DNA from: Nitrosomonas sp.
GTDB lineage: Bacteria > Pseudomonadota > Gammaproteobacteria > Burkholderiales > Nitrosomonadaceae
Reading direction: 5' to 3'
DNA length: 64,000 nucleotides
NCBI GenBank assembly: GCA_031316255.1
Contig: JALDQW010000001.1
Coordinates: 682,001 to 746,000 of the forward strand
A program made the translations under genes and the position numbers. The notes under the pieces are model-generated. The model ran no database searches and had not been told where the DNA came from. It saw only the letters and a program-made list of their open reading frames with translations. Below are positions 1 to 8,061 of this stretch, piece by piece; the first letter of the stretch is position 1; each line of letters starts with the position of its first letter.

Positions 1-35
1 AAAAACCCCATATAACCTAGTTACTATGGGGTTTT
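1..35 (-). terminator. Hairpin terminator downstream of the PEP-CTERM gene
   Basis: An inverted repeat pairs AAAACCCCATA (2-12) with TATGGGGTTTT (25-35). Read on the minus strand the right-hand stem runs into five T residues, as expected for an intrinsic terminator of the leftward gene that ends at 112. The stem also has T residues on the plus side, so it may act in both directions. The window edge hides what lies beyond. Confidence 0.6.
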
Positions 36-111
36 CAATTTTAAGCCAAGCTGACTAACAGTTGTATTTTTATTGTAGTTTAAAGTCAACTGTTGTCTTT
101 AGTTGATCAGC

Positions 112-690
112 TTAGGCCTTTCTCAGACGGCGGCTTCCGACAAATCCCAACATTCCGAGTCCGATTAACGCAAGAATTGATGGCTCAGGAACAGCATTAG
201 ATGAAGACCATGTAAATGTTCCTTGGCCTAAAGAATTTGCTGTAAATGTCCAAGTTCCTTTTGTATCTTCAAAACTCGGATGATGTAATATACCCATACC
301 AGACAGATTAACCTGAGTTGCAGTTTGAACGTCTACATATAACGTATTCAAATCAAAGCTAAAGTCTCCAGTCGTACCCGTAGTTGTCGTCCAAAGTGGA
401 GCAACTGGTGTATTTGGCGGATTAAAGTAAAAATCGTTATGATTAACCGTATCGCCAAATGACAGTCCTTCCGCACTAAAATCGCCTGATGTTGTGCTGA
501 CAATGGCATTGCCAATATCAAATCCGTCCGCATTTAAAAGATTTCCCCCGCTTGGGGCGCCTAAACTATCAACAGGGGTATAGTTACCACTTAACCCAAT
601 TCCGCCTGAAATTAACGCAGCATTCGCTACACTCGCCATTGATAGACCAACAATTGCTGCTACCGTTGCTTTTAAAACTGTATTTTTCAT
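112..690 (-). CDS. PEP-CTERM sorting-domain surface protein
   Basis: 192-residue exported protein. Residues 1-24 form a signal peptide ending in VANA. The C-terminus (about 167-192) is a textbook PEP-CTERM tail: VPEP, a hydrophobic helix (ILALIGLGMLGFVG), then the basic cluster SRRLRKA. Such tails are recognised and removed by an exosortase, and the mature protein goes to the cell surface or exopolysaccharide. The middle is Gly/Ser/Thr/Asn-rich with no recognisable catalytic domain, so the specific role is unknown. The start is backed by AAGGAG ten bases upstream. A sigma-54 promoter and an upstream element lie 137-251 bp before the start. No exosortase gene is visible in the window, so it must be encoded elsewhere. 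Confidence 0.9.
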   Translation of the reverse strand: MKNTVLKATVAAIVGLSMASVANAALISGGIGLSGNYTPVDSLGAPSGGNLLNADGFDIGNAIVSTTSGDFSAEGLSFGDTVNHNDFYFNPPNTPVAPLWTTTTGTTGDFSFDLNTLYVDVQTATQVNLSGMGILHHPSFEDTKGTWTFTANSLGQGTFTWSSSNAVPEPSILALIGLGMLGFVGSRRLRKA

Positions 691-826
691 TATAAAGCAC
701 TCCTTAACAATCCAAAATTTAATGAATCAAGATTTAAAAACAACCTAAATCCTAATTCCAGTACCAATTTAATCCGAAATTGAAAATCAGCAACTTCAAT
801 TTCTTCAAAACCTCACTTTAATATAA

Positions 827-841
827 GCAATTCTCGTGCCA
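827..841 (-). promoter_or_regulatory. Sigma-54 (-24/-12) promoter of the PEP-CTERM gene
   Basis: On the minus strand this reads TGGCAC-GAGAA-TTGC, a perfect match to the RpoN consensus TGGCAC-N5-TTGC, with the invariant GG and GC ten bases apart. It points at the PEP-CTERM gene starting at 690 and would give a leader of roughly 125 nt. Sigma-54 promoters need an upstream-bound activator; the element at 923-941 is the candidate site. Confidence 0.8.
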
Positions 842-922
842 TATTTACTAATACCTGTTAACACATTGATATATTGGATATTATGCCAGCACACTTTAAA
901 ATAAGATATAAATTTTTTATAG

Positions 923-941
923 AGTGTAAAATTTTTCGACA
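923..941 (-). promoter_or_regulatory. Upstream activator element, identical to the one at 44203-44221
   Basis: The minus strand reads TGTCGAAAAATTTTACACT, a partly dyad-symmetric AT-rich element. The same 19 bases recur at 44203-44221 in the same orientation relative to another sigma-54 site. Here 81 nt separate it from the -24 box; at the other locus 79 nt do. From family knowledge, PEP-CTERM genes in several proteobacteria are controlled by the PrsK/PrsR two-component system with RpoN. That this element binds PrsR is inference. Confidence 0.7.
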
Positions 942-1048
942 TATTTGCTTTCTTTGAATAATTGCTTTATGTCCAAAACCGCATTTTAATACAATACGCG
1001 ACTGAATGCATTAATCATTATTTTCCCGGATAACACGGAAAACATCGT

Positions 1049-1483
1049 ATGGATGAATCACTCCCGCACCTTCTCGCACTGGTTATCACAGCAAACGGCG
1101 CACCGATAGCACTCCGGTATCTGGCCGGTCATAAAATGGCTTATCCGGTAGATTTTCACATTTATTTTATTGATCAAAAACGGCTTTTCGGAAACACCAA
1201 GACCTGGCGCGGGCTGATGGCTTCATTGTTGCTAACCTGTCCGGCAGCGGTGTTGCTCGATTACGATTTAAAAACCGGTTTTTTAATTGCAGCCGGGGCC
1301 ATGAGTGGCGATCTGCTGTCAAGCTTTATTAAGCGGCGGCTGAATATGCGGCCAAGCTCAATGGCGCCGCTTCTGGATCAAGTCCCGGAATCGTTAATTC
1401 CGGCTTTACTTGTGATGCATAGTTTTCATTTAACGGCACATACCATCATTTATCTGGTCATTCTATTTTTTGTGCTTGAATAA
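1049..1483 (+). CDS. CarS/DUF46-like CDP-alcohol synthase family membrane protein
   Basis: 144 residues with about four hydrophobic segments. The motif series (ANGAPI near 16, DQKRLFGNTKTWRG near 45-58, GAMSGDLLSSFIKRRL near 84-99, LDQVPE near 109) matches the CarS/CdsA-related family that transfers CMP to a lipid phosphate. Archaeal CarS makes CDP-archaeol; the bacterial homologues have no settled function. The length fits this short family. It stands alone, 241 bp ahead of the HxlR gene. Family membership is fairly secure from the motifs; the substrate is unknown. Confidence 0.7.
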   Translation: MDESLPHLLALVITANGAPIALRYLAGHKMAYPVDFHIYFIDQKRLFGNTKTWRGLMASLLLTCPAAVLLDYDLKTGFLIAAGAMSGDLLSSFIKRRLNMRPSSMAPLLDQVPESLIPALLVMHSFHLTAHTIIYLVILFFVLE

Positions 1484-1688
1484 TACCTGCTCTCCGTATT
1501 GTTCTATGAATTGGGAATACGTAAAAAACCTTATTAGAAATACACAGCATCTCTCTCAATAGCCTGCGGTACCGTTTTGGCGATAACCGAATCCACCGGA
1601 TATGATTGAATTCTTTATGCTGAAAATGTTTACTACGAGTATATCCTGCTTTAAAAAATTGACTGACACAGCACCCGTTGCTTTTGAT

Positions 1689-1718
1689 TTGCAAGCCGAA
1701 AAATAAATACGCTATACT
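1689..1718 (+). promoter_or_regulatory. Sigma-70-type promoter of the HxlR gene
   Basis: TTGCAA (1689-1694), an 18-bp spacer and TATACT (1713-1718). The expected transcription start, about seven bases after the -10 box, falls on or next to the ATG at 1725, and no Shine-Dalgarno sequence fits between. The mRNA may therefore be leaderless. Confidence 0.45.
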
Positions 1719-1724
1719 AATACT

Positions 1725-2099
1725 ATGAAAGATTCTGGAAAAATGATACAGATTGACCGCATGCGGTCGCCTTGTCCGATTGCCAATGCACTGGAAATTG
1801 TGGGCGACAAATGGACATTACTGATCTTGCGCGACGCATTTTCAGGAAAAAATATTTACAGTGAATTTCAGGCTTCACCCGAGGGTATCCCGACCAATAT
1901 ACTGGCGGATCGGTTAAAGCGACTGGTTTCATTCGATATCCTGAAAAAAACACCCTACCAGCAACACCCGGTGCGCTTTTCCTACCATCTGACAGAGAAA
2001 GGACGCTCACTTGCCCCGCTACTCAAGGAAATATCGAACTGGGGTTTAACCCATATTTCGCAAACCGATGCAAAAATAAAAATAGATTGGCAAGCTTAA
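1725..2099 (+). CDS. HxlR-family winged-helix transcriptional regulator
   Basis: 124 residues with the HxlR signature: CPIANALEIVGDKWTLLILRDAFSGKNIYSEF near residues 16-48, then a winged helix with ILADRLKRLVSFDILKK and the wing YHLTEKGRSLAPLL. The single Cys before the helix is common in redox- or electrophile-sensing members, but a sensing role is inference. It lies 34 bp upstream of the broken TauE/SafE gene in the same direction, so that transporter is its likely target. These regulators usually act as dimers and often autoregulate. Confidence 0.9.
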   Translation: MKDSGKMIQIDRMRSPCPIANALEIVGDKWTLLILRDAFSGKNIYSEFQASPEGIPTNILADRLKRLVSFDILKKTPYQQHPVRFSYHLTEKGRSLAPLLKEISNWGLTHISQTDAKIKIDWQA

Positions 2100-2133
2100 T
2101 CCCGCAACACCAGGCTTTAGCAAAACCATAACC

Positions 2134-2907
2134 ATGGATTTTTTCATTGTCTGCCTGGCCACAATGGTTGCCTCTGCACTGACATTGTTTTCCGGTTTCG
2201 GGCTTGGCACACTGCTGATGCCTGTAATCGCGCTATTCTTCCCGCTCGAAACCGCGATTGCCATGACGGCCATGGTTCATCTGGCAAATAATTTTTTTAA
2301 AACCGGTCTGCTCGGAAAACATGCCGACCGGCAAGTACTCCTGCGTTTTGGTCTACCCGCGATTATCGCTGCTTTTGCGGGCGCCACGCTCATGACCTGG
2401 CTAAGCGATATCCGCCCCATCTATGAATACCAGGCTTTTGGCAACGCACTTCAGGTTTCGCCACTTAAACTGGTTATCGGACTACTGATTATTTTCTTCG
2501 TCACGATCGAATTATCGCCACGCTTCTCAAAAATCGTTTTAGACCGCAAATACCTGTCTGTTGGCGGCATGATCAGCGGTTTTTTCGGCGGACTATCCGG
2601 CCATCAGGGTGCATTCCGAAGTATGTTTTTGCTAAAAGCCGGCCTCAGTAAAGAAACATTTATCGCCACCGGAATTGCTATTGCCGTTATGGTTGATTTG
2701 TCACGCATGGTGATTTATGGTCTGGACATTTCAATACAACAGAAGCAACTTGAATAGCCGCTGATTACCGCCGCCACGTTCTCTGCCTTCGCTGGCGCAT
2801 ATTTCGGTTCCAAACTACTCAAAAAGGTAACTATTCGCTTTGTTCAGATTATGGTGGCTATTTTACTCGCAACAGTTTCATTGGGCCTGATATCGGGAGT
2901 ATTGTAG
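2134..2907 (+). pseudogene. TauE/SafE-family transporter interrupted by an in-frame TAG
   Basis: The first 207 codons encode a TauE/SafE (DUF81) permease with repeated membrane helices and the GSMISGFFGGLSGHQGAF-type glycine-rich loop (here GGMISGFFGGLSGHQGAF). A TAG at 2755-2757 stops it, yet the same frame stays open for 49 more codons (2758-2904) to a TAG at 2905-2907. Those codons encode a normal family C-terminus (AFAGAYFGSKLLKKV, then a last hydrophobic helix LLATVSLGLISGVL). The intact product would be 257 residues, the usual length. Without the tail it lacks its last one or two helices. Family members export sulfite, sulfonates or other organic anions. A point mutation and a sequencing error are both possible. 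Confidence 0.8.
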
Positions 2908-2972
2908 GATACGCCACCTTTATCCCGTACGCTCAACTGGTACCGGAATTCAAATATTGACGGCAGGCTTTA

Positions 2973-3124
2973 GGGCACCTCTAAAAATTCAGAGTTTTAA
3001 ACAAGACGAGGCCAGTTTTTGTTGATAGCAAAAAATATTCACGCAGCATAGGGTTGATAGGTAAGGAGATATTTTCTGTGAACAACAAAGTATTGTGACA
3101 AAATATGGATATTTAGCGATGCCC
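2973..3124. repeat. 152-bp MITE-like element with TTTA target duplication
   Basis: The ends are inverted repeats: the left 19 bases (GGGCACCTCTAAAAATTCA) match the complement of the right end (GGGCATCGCTAAATATCCA) at 15 of 19 positions. TTTA directly flanks both sides (2969-2972 and 3125-3128). There is no coding capacity. This fits a non-autonomous element moved in trans by some transposase; its parent is not recognisable here. It lies 65 bp beyond the end of the broken TauE/SafE gene. Confidence 0.5.
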
Positions 3125-3205
3125 TTTAATCAATTTTACTATCTTTATAAGTAGTCAACCCTGAAAAAAGATATTCTGAAAGATCTTAAGCACAATAATT
3201 TCAAC

Positions 3206-4632
3206 CAGGGATTCTTTATCTTGTCTGCGAACTTTTTCTTCAGGAATTTCCGGCGGCAATGCTTATTTTTGCCTTATGTTTTGCTGCAAAAAACAGCCAA
3301 AAAATGGCCAACAGCCATTGTTTCAGATTCCAGGCGCAAGCAGCCATCAGCAGGTTGATCTGATCACCGATGGCGCCTTTCAAATAGTTTCTTGCCATTC
3401 GATAGTCCGATTTCAAGTGGCCGATAATGGGCTCAATAGCTGCACGCCTTCTGCATTGTTTACGCTTCTTGTCTCTCTGGTAGCGACTGTCTCGTTTGAG
3501 TGCTTTTCCCGGTAGAATGATTGTTGTTCCATTGACTTCACTTTTGCCACGGTAGCCGCGATCACACACTGCTTGTTTGGCTGTTTTGCCACGCGATGTT
3601 TCAACATGCTGAAGTATTTCCGGCAACGTATGGCTGTCATGCAGGTTTTGTTCATGGTTGACCACGCCGACGATGATATTGTTTCGCGCCGTACAGGCGA
3701 TTGATGCCTTGCTGCCATATTCGTATTGTTTATGGTCTTTTCCTTTGGCAACACAGTAGACCTGTGGTTCATGCAGGGAATAGATTTTGTTTGTGTCTTT
3801 GGGTTGCTGTTTCAAAATACGCTCATACAGCAGAAAATCCTGTTGGTAGCGTTCAAACAAGCAGTACTGCGGCAGCTTCCTTCTGAGCTCCCGTATCAAA
3901 ATGCCCGCAATGGTTCGCAACCGTTTCAGCGCACGCTTGGCCTTGGCTCTTTTCTTGGCATGGCGAAAATGCCGAATATCCAGGCGCAGGGATTTGACTT
4001 CCTTGACGAAGGTGCGCCGCTGGGGAATGCCATGCGCTTTGGCAAGCTTGTTCAAGCGATTGATGATTTTGATTGCAAGCTTGCTGTCTGTCGGATAGGT
4101 GATGTTCTTTTCCTGTACTGTGGTGTCAATATGAACCGCATCTTCCTGCGCCGCTTTGCCATGCAAACCAACGCTCATCCGGAATATCCGTTCAACACCT
4201 TCAGCGCCAATCCGCTTGCGAAAATGAACCAGCTCCGTGCTGTGGCAAGGCAATCTGCGTTGGAATTCTTTCATGCCGCAAAAAGCCTGGTAGTACGGAT
4301 TGCGCTTCCACTGCAATACTACCGCTTCATCGCTCAAGTTCTCCAGTTGCTTCAGGATCAACAATCCTACCATCAGGCGAATGGGTTTGCTGGGCGCGCC
4401 GATGCCTTCGGTGTAATGAACGCTAAACGCTTCGTCAAACACGTGCCAGGGGATAACGGTTGATAGTTTGAGCAACGGATCGGAAGGATCAAGTTGTAAT
4501 AACAGGTCAGTTTCAAACAAACTGGGTTGATGAAAAGTTTTGCTGGGTGTGAGCATCTATAAATCACCATTTCGACCAGAAACAAGTGCTTATTTTAGCA
4601 TTTTCTGGTCGTTTTGAACAGCAAAAACCCTG
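3206..4632 (-). mobile_element. IS5-type insertion sequence (boundaries approximate)
   Basis: Proposed ends are CAGGGATTCTT at 3206 and the inverted CAGGGTTTTTG ending at 4632 (8 of 11 matched), giving 1427 bp around one transposase. No clear target duplication is visible at these ends, so they are tentative. A 10-bp hairpin, CGACCAGAAA / TTTCTGGTCG (4573-4611), lies just upstream of the transposase start and could shield it from read-through expression. The right end is interrupted by a second element. Confidence 0.55.
3240..4556 (-). CDS. IS5-family DDE transposase
   Basis: 438 residues and apparently intact. The N-terminal domain (about 1-130) is the DUF772-type region (PSKPIRLMVGLLILKQLENLSDE). 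The catalytic acidic residues can be placed as D in HIDTTVQEKNI (about 143), D in AVCDRGYRG (about 338) and E in AAIEPIIGHLKSDYRM (about 374). The region between is rich in Arg and Lys. The length and the IEPIIGHLK...RNYLKG signature fit the longer IS5-family transposases. Antisense open frames across it are shadows. Confidence 0.9.
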   Translation of the reverse strand: MLTPSKTFHQPSLFETDLLLQLDPSDPLLKLSTVIPWHVFDEAFSVHYTEGIGAPSKPIRLMVGLLILKQLENLSDEAVVLQWKRNPYYQAFCGMKEFQRRLPCHSTELVHFRKRIGAEGVERIFRMSVGLHGKAAQEDAVHIDTTVQEKNITYPTDSKLAIKIINRLNKLAKAHGIPQRRTFVKEVKSLRLDIRHFRHAKKRAKAKRALKRLRTIAGILIRELRRKLPQYCLFERYQQDFLLYERILKQQPKDTNKIYSLHEPQVYCVAKGKDHKQYEYGSKASIACTARNNIIVGVVNHEQNLHDSHTLPEILQHVETSRGKTAKQAVCDRGYRGKSEVNGTTIILPGKALKRDSRYQRDKKRKQCRRRAAIEPIIGHLKSDYRMARNYLKGAIGDQINLLMAACAWNLKQWLLAIFWLFFAAKHKAKISIAAGNS

Positions 4633-4637
4633 ATAAT
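4617..4637. repeat. Left copy of the 21-bp target-site duplication
   Basis: These 21 bases, containing GCAAAAACCCTG, recur exactly at 5993-6013. The pair brackets the IS1202-like element. The duplicated sequence spans the proposed right end of the IS5-type element (CCCTG at 4628-4632), which shows the second insertion came later. Confidence 0.85.
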
Positions 4638-5992
4638 GTAGAGAACAAATAAACTGTCCGGGTATGTAGCAAATGATTTGTCCGGATTATCTTAGTCCCA
4701 GGAGGGACAAGGATGAAACGGACAGAATGGCTACAGGAGACACGGAAGATGAGATTTGAGGAAGCCTATGGGAATTATAAAAGTGGGAGTATCACGCAAG
4801 ACGAAGCAGCAAAGCTGCTTGGTGTATGTGATCGCACATTTCGGCGCTACATGAACAAATACGACGAAGGTGGTCTGGATGCGTTATTGGACAAGCGGCT
4901 GACCCAGGCATCGCACCGCTGTGCGCCAGTGGATGAAGTGATGCGTTTAACGGAACAGTATCGCAACCGTTATTCTGGCTGGAATGCCAGGCATTTTCAT
5001 GCATGGTATTGCAAGGACGGTGGCACACGCAGTTATACGTGGGTTAAGAGCCGGTTACAAGAAGCTGGGTTGATCAAACGTACATCAAAGCGTGGCGCGC
5101 ATCGAAAACGTCGTGAACGCTCACCACTGACCGGAATGATGATTCATCAGGATGGCAGCACCCATGAATGGGTAGCCAATCAGAAATGGGATTTAATCGT
5201 CACTATGGACGATGCAACCAGTGAACATTACTCGATGTTTTTTGTTCAGGAAGAAGGCACTGCCAGCAGCTTCAGAGGCGTTCAGGCGGTGATAGAGAAG
5301 CAAGGATTGTTCTGTTCCTTTTATTCAGACCGAGGCAGTCACTACTGGCATACACCAGAGGCTGGTGGCAAAGTAGACAAACATAATCTTACGCAGTTTG
5401 GACAAGCCATGAAGCGGCTCGGAATTGAAATGATCGCGGCCTACTCGCCACAGGCGCGTGGACGCAGTGAGCGCATGTTCCGCACCCATCAAGAACGTTT
5501 ACCCAAGGAACTGGCGCTGGCAGGCATCGCCGACATGGAAACGGCAAACCGTTATCTGCAGGAAGTCTATATGCCTGCTTTTAACGATGAATTCAAGCAG
5601 CCTGCTGCGGTAGATGGATCAGCATTTGTACCCTGGATCGGTGGAGAAATTGAGGATTTCCTGTGCGAGCGTCATGAGCGTGTCGTGGGTCATGACAATT
5701 GCGTCAGCTTCAACAACTTGAAGCTGCAAATTCCTGCCAATCAACATCGGTGTCATTACGTGAAGGCCAAGGTGACAGTACTGCGCTATCCCGACGGCAA
5801 GTTAGCGATCTTGCATGGGCCGCGGAAAATTGCCCAGTACGATAAAGCAGGCCAGGAAATAAAACATGATGAAAAGCTGTTGCGTAAATCCGCCGCCACA
5901 GCTTCGCAATGAACATCGAGAGGAGTTCACTGCGTTTAATTGCAAAGCGGACAGTTTATTTGCTATAAAACCGGACAATTCTATTTGTTGAC
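4638..5992 (+). mobile_element. IS1202-like insertion sequence, 1355 bp
   Basis: Bounded by a perfect 21-bp direct repeat. The ends are imperfect inverted repeats beginning GT, and each carries two copies of a motif of the form caaata-n-tgtccg: left end AACAAATAAACTGTCCGG then AGCAAATGATTTGTCCGG; right end (complement) AACAAATAGAATTGTCCGG then AGCAAATAAACTGTCCG. Such doubled sites look like transposase-binding repeats. Unusually long target duplications are, as I recall, typical of the IS1202 group; the assignment also rests on the transposase. Confidence 0.75.
4713..5912 (+). CDS. IS1202/ISNCY-type integrase-core transposase
   Basis: 399 residues. The N-terminus is a helix-turn-helix of the type found in rve-class transposases (SITQDEAAKLLGVCDRTFRRYMNKY, about 25-50). 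An RNase H-like integrase core follows: the first D in WDLIVTMDDATSEHY (near 165), the second in FYSDRGSHYWHT (near 208) and E in SPQARGRSERMFRTHQERLP (near 253). The C-terminal part has a beta-barrel-like region (CHYVKAKVTVLRYPDGKLAI). A good ribosome site, AGGAGGGACAAGG, precedes the ATG. It appears intact and possibly active. Confidence 0.85.
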   Translation: MKRTEWLQETRKMRFEEAYGNYKSGSITQDEAAKLLGVCDRTFRRYMNKYDEGGLDALLDKRLTQASHRCAPVDEVMRLTEQYRNRYSGWNARHFHAWYCKDGGTRSYTWVKSRLQEAGLIKRTSKRGAHRKRRERSPLTGMMIHQDGSTHEWVANQKWDLIVTMDDATSEHYSMFFVQEEGTASSFRGVQAVIEKQGLFCSFYSDRGSHYWHTPEAGGKVDKHNLTQFGQAMKRLGIEMIAAYSPQARGRSERMFRTHQERLPKELALAGIADMETANRYLQEVYMPAFNDEFKQPAAVDGSAFVPWIGGEIEDFLCERHERVVGHDNCVSFNNLKLQIPANQHRCHYVKAKVTVLRYPDGKLAILHGPRKIAQYDKAGQEIKHDEKLLRKSAATASQ

Positions 5993-6013
5993 AACAGCAA
6001 AAACCCTGATAAT
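5993..6013. repeat. Right copy of the 21-bp target-site duplication
   Basis: Exact repeat of 4617-4637. The chromosome resumes after it, about 150 bp downstream of the stop codon of the SGNH hydrolase gene, so the insertions did not break that gene. Confidence 0.85.
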
Positions 6014-6073
6014 CGCTATTAATATCATGCACTTGAGGATATTTTAAGGGCCGACTAAGTAAACGCAGCCCGC

Positions 6074-6102
6074 TGTCGAGGGCGCAAACCACACCCTCGA
6101 CA
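6074..6102 (-). terminator. Hairpin downstream of the SGNH hydrolase gene
   Basis: Perfect 9-bp inverted repeat TGTCGAGGG (6074-6082) / CCCTCGACA (6094-6102) with an 11-nt loop, 63 bp past the stop codon at 6165. There is no T-run on the minus strand, so a Rho-independent role is uncertain. Confidence 0.4.
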
Positions 6103-6164
6103 ATGAAAACATTTTTCGAGTTGTTCTCAGGCTGTCATTCCAAAATAATAAAGCAGATCGATTC

Positions 6165-7835
6165 TTAATTCTCGGCACAGCGGGGATGATCGCACTCAAG
6201 AACCAGCTTGCGCATATCCAGCACCGTGATTCGTCCGTCACCGTCCAGATCCCTCGGGTCCAGATCGCTATAAGCGTTTGTATTCAGGGCATTCCGGAGA
6301 ATATAGAGATCATTGATATCAACTACGCCATCCCCATTGAGTTCGCCTCGTGGTGCACCTGGAAGAATATAAGTGATAATTAACTGAGAGTAATCCACCA
6401 TGGTGTCATCGCCGATGATCAAGTTTAATTCGCCATCGCTCAGCATCCCAAGAAGATTCCGGTGCTCATCAGCCCCTCCTGGCCAATGATCTCCTGGCGT
6501 CAATTGGGTGTGAATACGCACCGGCACTTTGGCAAGATTAATCTTAAGATCTAAAACTTCTTGCTGCGCAGGCTCACGACCCAAAAGATCTTTTAAGACG
6601 ATCAGCGGCGAGTATTGTTTTCGCGTACAAGGCGCAGTACATTCGTTGAGTGGATCAAGAACCGATTGATCATAAATAATGCTGTCATTATAGTTCTCGG
6701 CTGAACCTTTGGCCCGAAGCTCAAGAGTCGCTGCGGTAATTCGCGCACCTGCTGGAAGTGAGAAGGTGTGCGTAAACCCAACCGGGCGATTTGTGTCGAA
6801 ACCACCGGGGCCGGCAGTATCCAGGTCGGCTGCGGGATTCTGACCAGGGTCGGTCGCAATATAGTCCAGAACACTCATCACAAAAGCCGATCTGTCCGGC
6901 ATGTCGGCCGAATCTCCACCGTGGAAATTATCCCTGTCGCCCACAACATCAATTCTTTGTTGAATATGGCGTTTGATTCCGGAGAACCATGCTGGCGCCA
7001 TTTTCTGATAGGTATCCAGATCTATTGGATGTACGCCATCAGTATAGTCACCAAGGCTTAATGTTGAGCCGACATCGACAAAGCGCAGATTAGTCAATCC
7101 GTAATCCGTTATCCTTTGCTGAACAGCCTGATTAAAATTATCTATTTCTAAATTTAGGTTATCCTGCCTGATTGCCAACCATGCCTGGGGATCAGGTTCG
7201 CTAACGGGTGGCTGACAGGCTTTAAAAAAATTGACCACGACGCTAATCGGCGGAATTGAAGAAACGAATAATTGCGTTGCAGGAGATTCCCTTAAAATAT
7301 TTTCAATCAATCCGGTTTTCAACCCGGCTTCGATTTTCAGTAGCCTGTCGGCGAACTCCTCAAACTTTGTCTCAGGATTTGCACTGCAGTAATTATAACC
7401 CTGCAAGAAATCATTTGTTCCGGCCATCAAAAGCGCAATATCCGGTGTATATATCTTCCAAGGAGTAATATCCGAGCCTGAAGGAATTCTTAGATTATCA
7501 ATCGCTGTAATTGTTCGCCCCACACCGCTCTCATGCGCCAGATCATTACATGGATCAGAAGCGTCCTCACTGCTTGATCCGACATAATCGATAAATAATC
7601 CGCTATCTGCGAGCAGGCCGCGAAGACCTTCGTCATCTCCTCTATACCCTGGGATTGCTCTAAAACCCAGCGTCAAAGAATCCCCAACAGGCATAATGGT
7701 CGTGCGATCACAATCGGCTCGCGCCAACGGTATCCATGCAACGCATGTTAACAAAAATGCTATCAATACAACTTGTAATGCGTGAAAAAAATTGCATATT
7801 TTTCTATCTTTGATAAAACTGTATTTGATTAACAT
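6165..7835 (-). CDS. Secreted SGNH/GDSL hydrolase with C-terminal type I dockerin
   Basis: 556 residues from the ATG at 7835, chosen because CAGGAGAG precedes it and a signal peptide (1-40, ending PLARA) follows directly; an upstream in-frame ATG at 8027 would bury the signal. The SGNH domain has block I GDSLTLG (51-57), GTND (139-142) and DGVHP (266-270), so the Ser, Asn, Asp and His residues are all present. A beta-rich domain (about 300-490) follows, then a dockerin (about 498-548) with two Ca-binding repeats, LNGDGVVDINDLYILRNAL and DLDGDGRITVLDMRKLVL. These enzymes are typically esterases or lipases acting on acylated glycans or lipids. The dockerin predicts binding to a cohesin; a cohesin-like protein is encoded just upstream. 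No PEP-CTERM tail is seen. Confidence 0.85.
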   Translation of the reverse strand: MLIKYSFIKDRKICNFFHALQVVLIAFLLTCVAWIPLARADCDRTTIMPVGDSLTLGFRAIPGYRGDDEGLRGLLADSGLFIDYVGSSSEDASDPCNDLAHESGVGRTITAIDNLRIPSGSDITPWKIYTPDIALLMAGTNDFLQGYNYCSANPETKFEEFADRLLKIEAGLKTGLIENILRESPATQLFVSSIPPISVVVNFFKACQPPVSEPDPQAWLAIRQDNLNLEIDNFNQAVQQRITDYGLTNLRFVDVGSTLSLGDYTDGVHPIDLDTYQKMAPAWFSGIKRHIQQRIDVVGDRDNFHGGDSADMPDRSAFVMSVLDYIATDPGQNPAADLDTAGPGGFDTNRPVGFTHTFSLPAGARITAATLELRAKGSAENYNDSIIYDQSVLDPLNECTAPCTRKQYSPLIVLKDLLGREPAQQEVLDLKINLAKVPVRIHTQLTPGDHWPGGADEHRNLLGMLSDGELNLIIGDDTMVDYSQLIITYILPGAPRGELNGDGVVDINDLYILRNALNTNAYSDLDPRDLDGDGRITVLDMRKLVLECDHPRCAEN

Positions 7836-8061
7836 TGCAAAACTCTCCTGTTTGATTATTCTTTCTATAAAACAATCTGTTGGCCAAATCAATTTCAGTG
7901 ACTTTAAATTCCCGCCATTAAGGCTCGCAACAAAAGAAGCTTGCATGAACCGTAAGATTCGCCAGGAAAACACTGAACAATTAGCGCGCCTACGAAAACC
8001 GGACGTTAGTTTCTGATTTATCGACACTGATCATCTCAATAAAACCTAAAAAATTAATAAA

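Noticed and set aside
1458-1694. 78-codon minus-strand frame between the CarS-like and HxlR genes
   Set aside because: It overlaps the end of the CarS-like gene, has no ribosome site and no recognisable sequence.
3726-4463. 245-codon open frame on the plus strand
   Set aside because: It lies antisense inside the IS5-type transposase, has no recognisable domain and reflects that gene's codon pattern.
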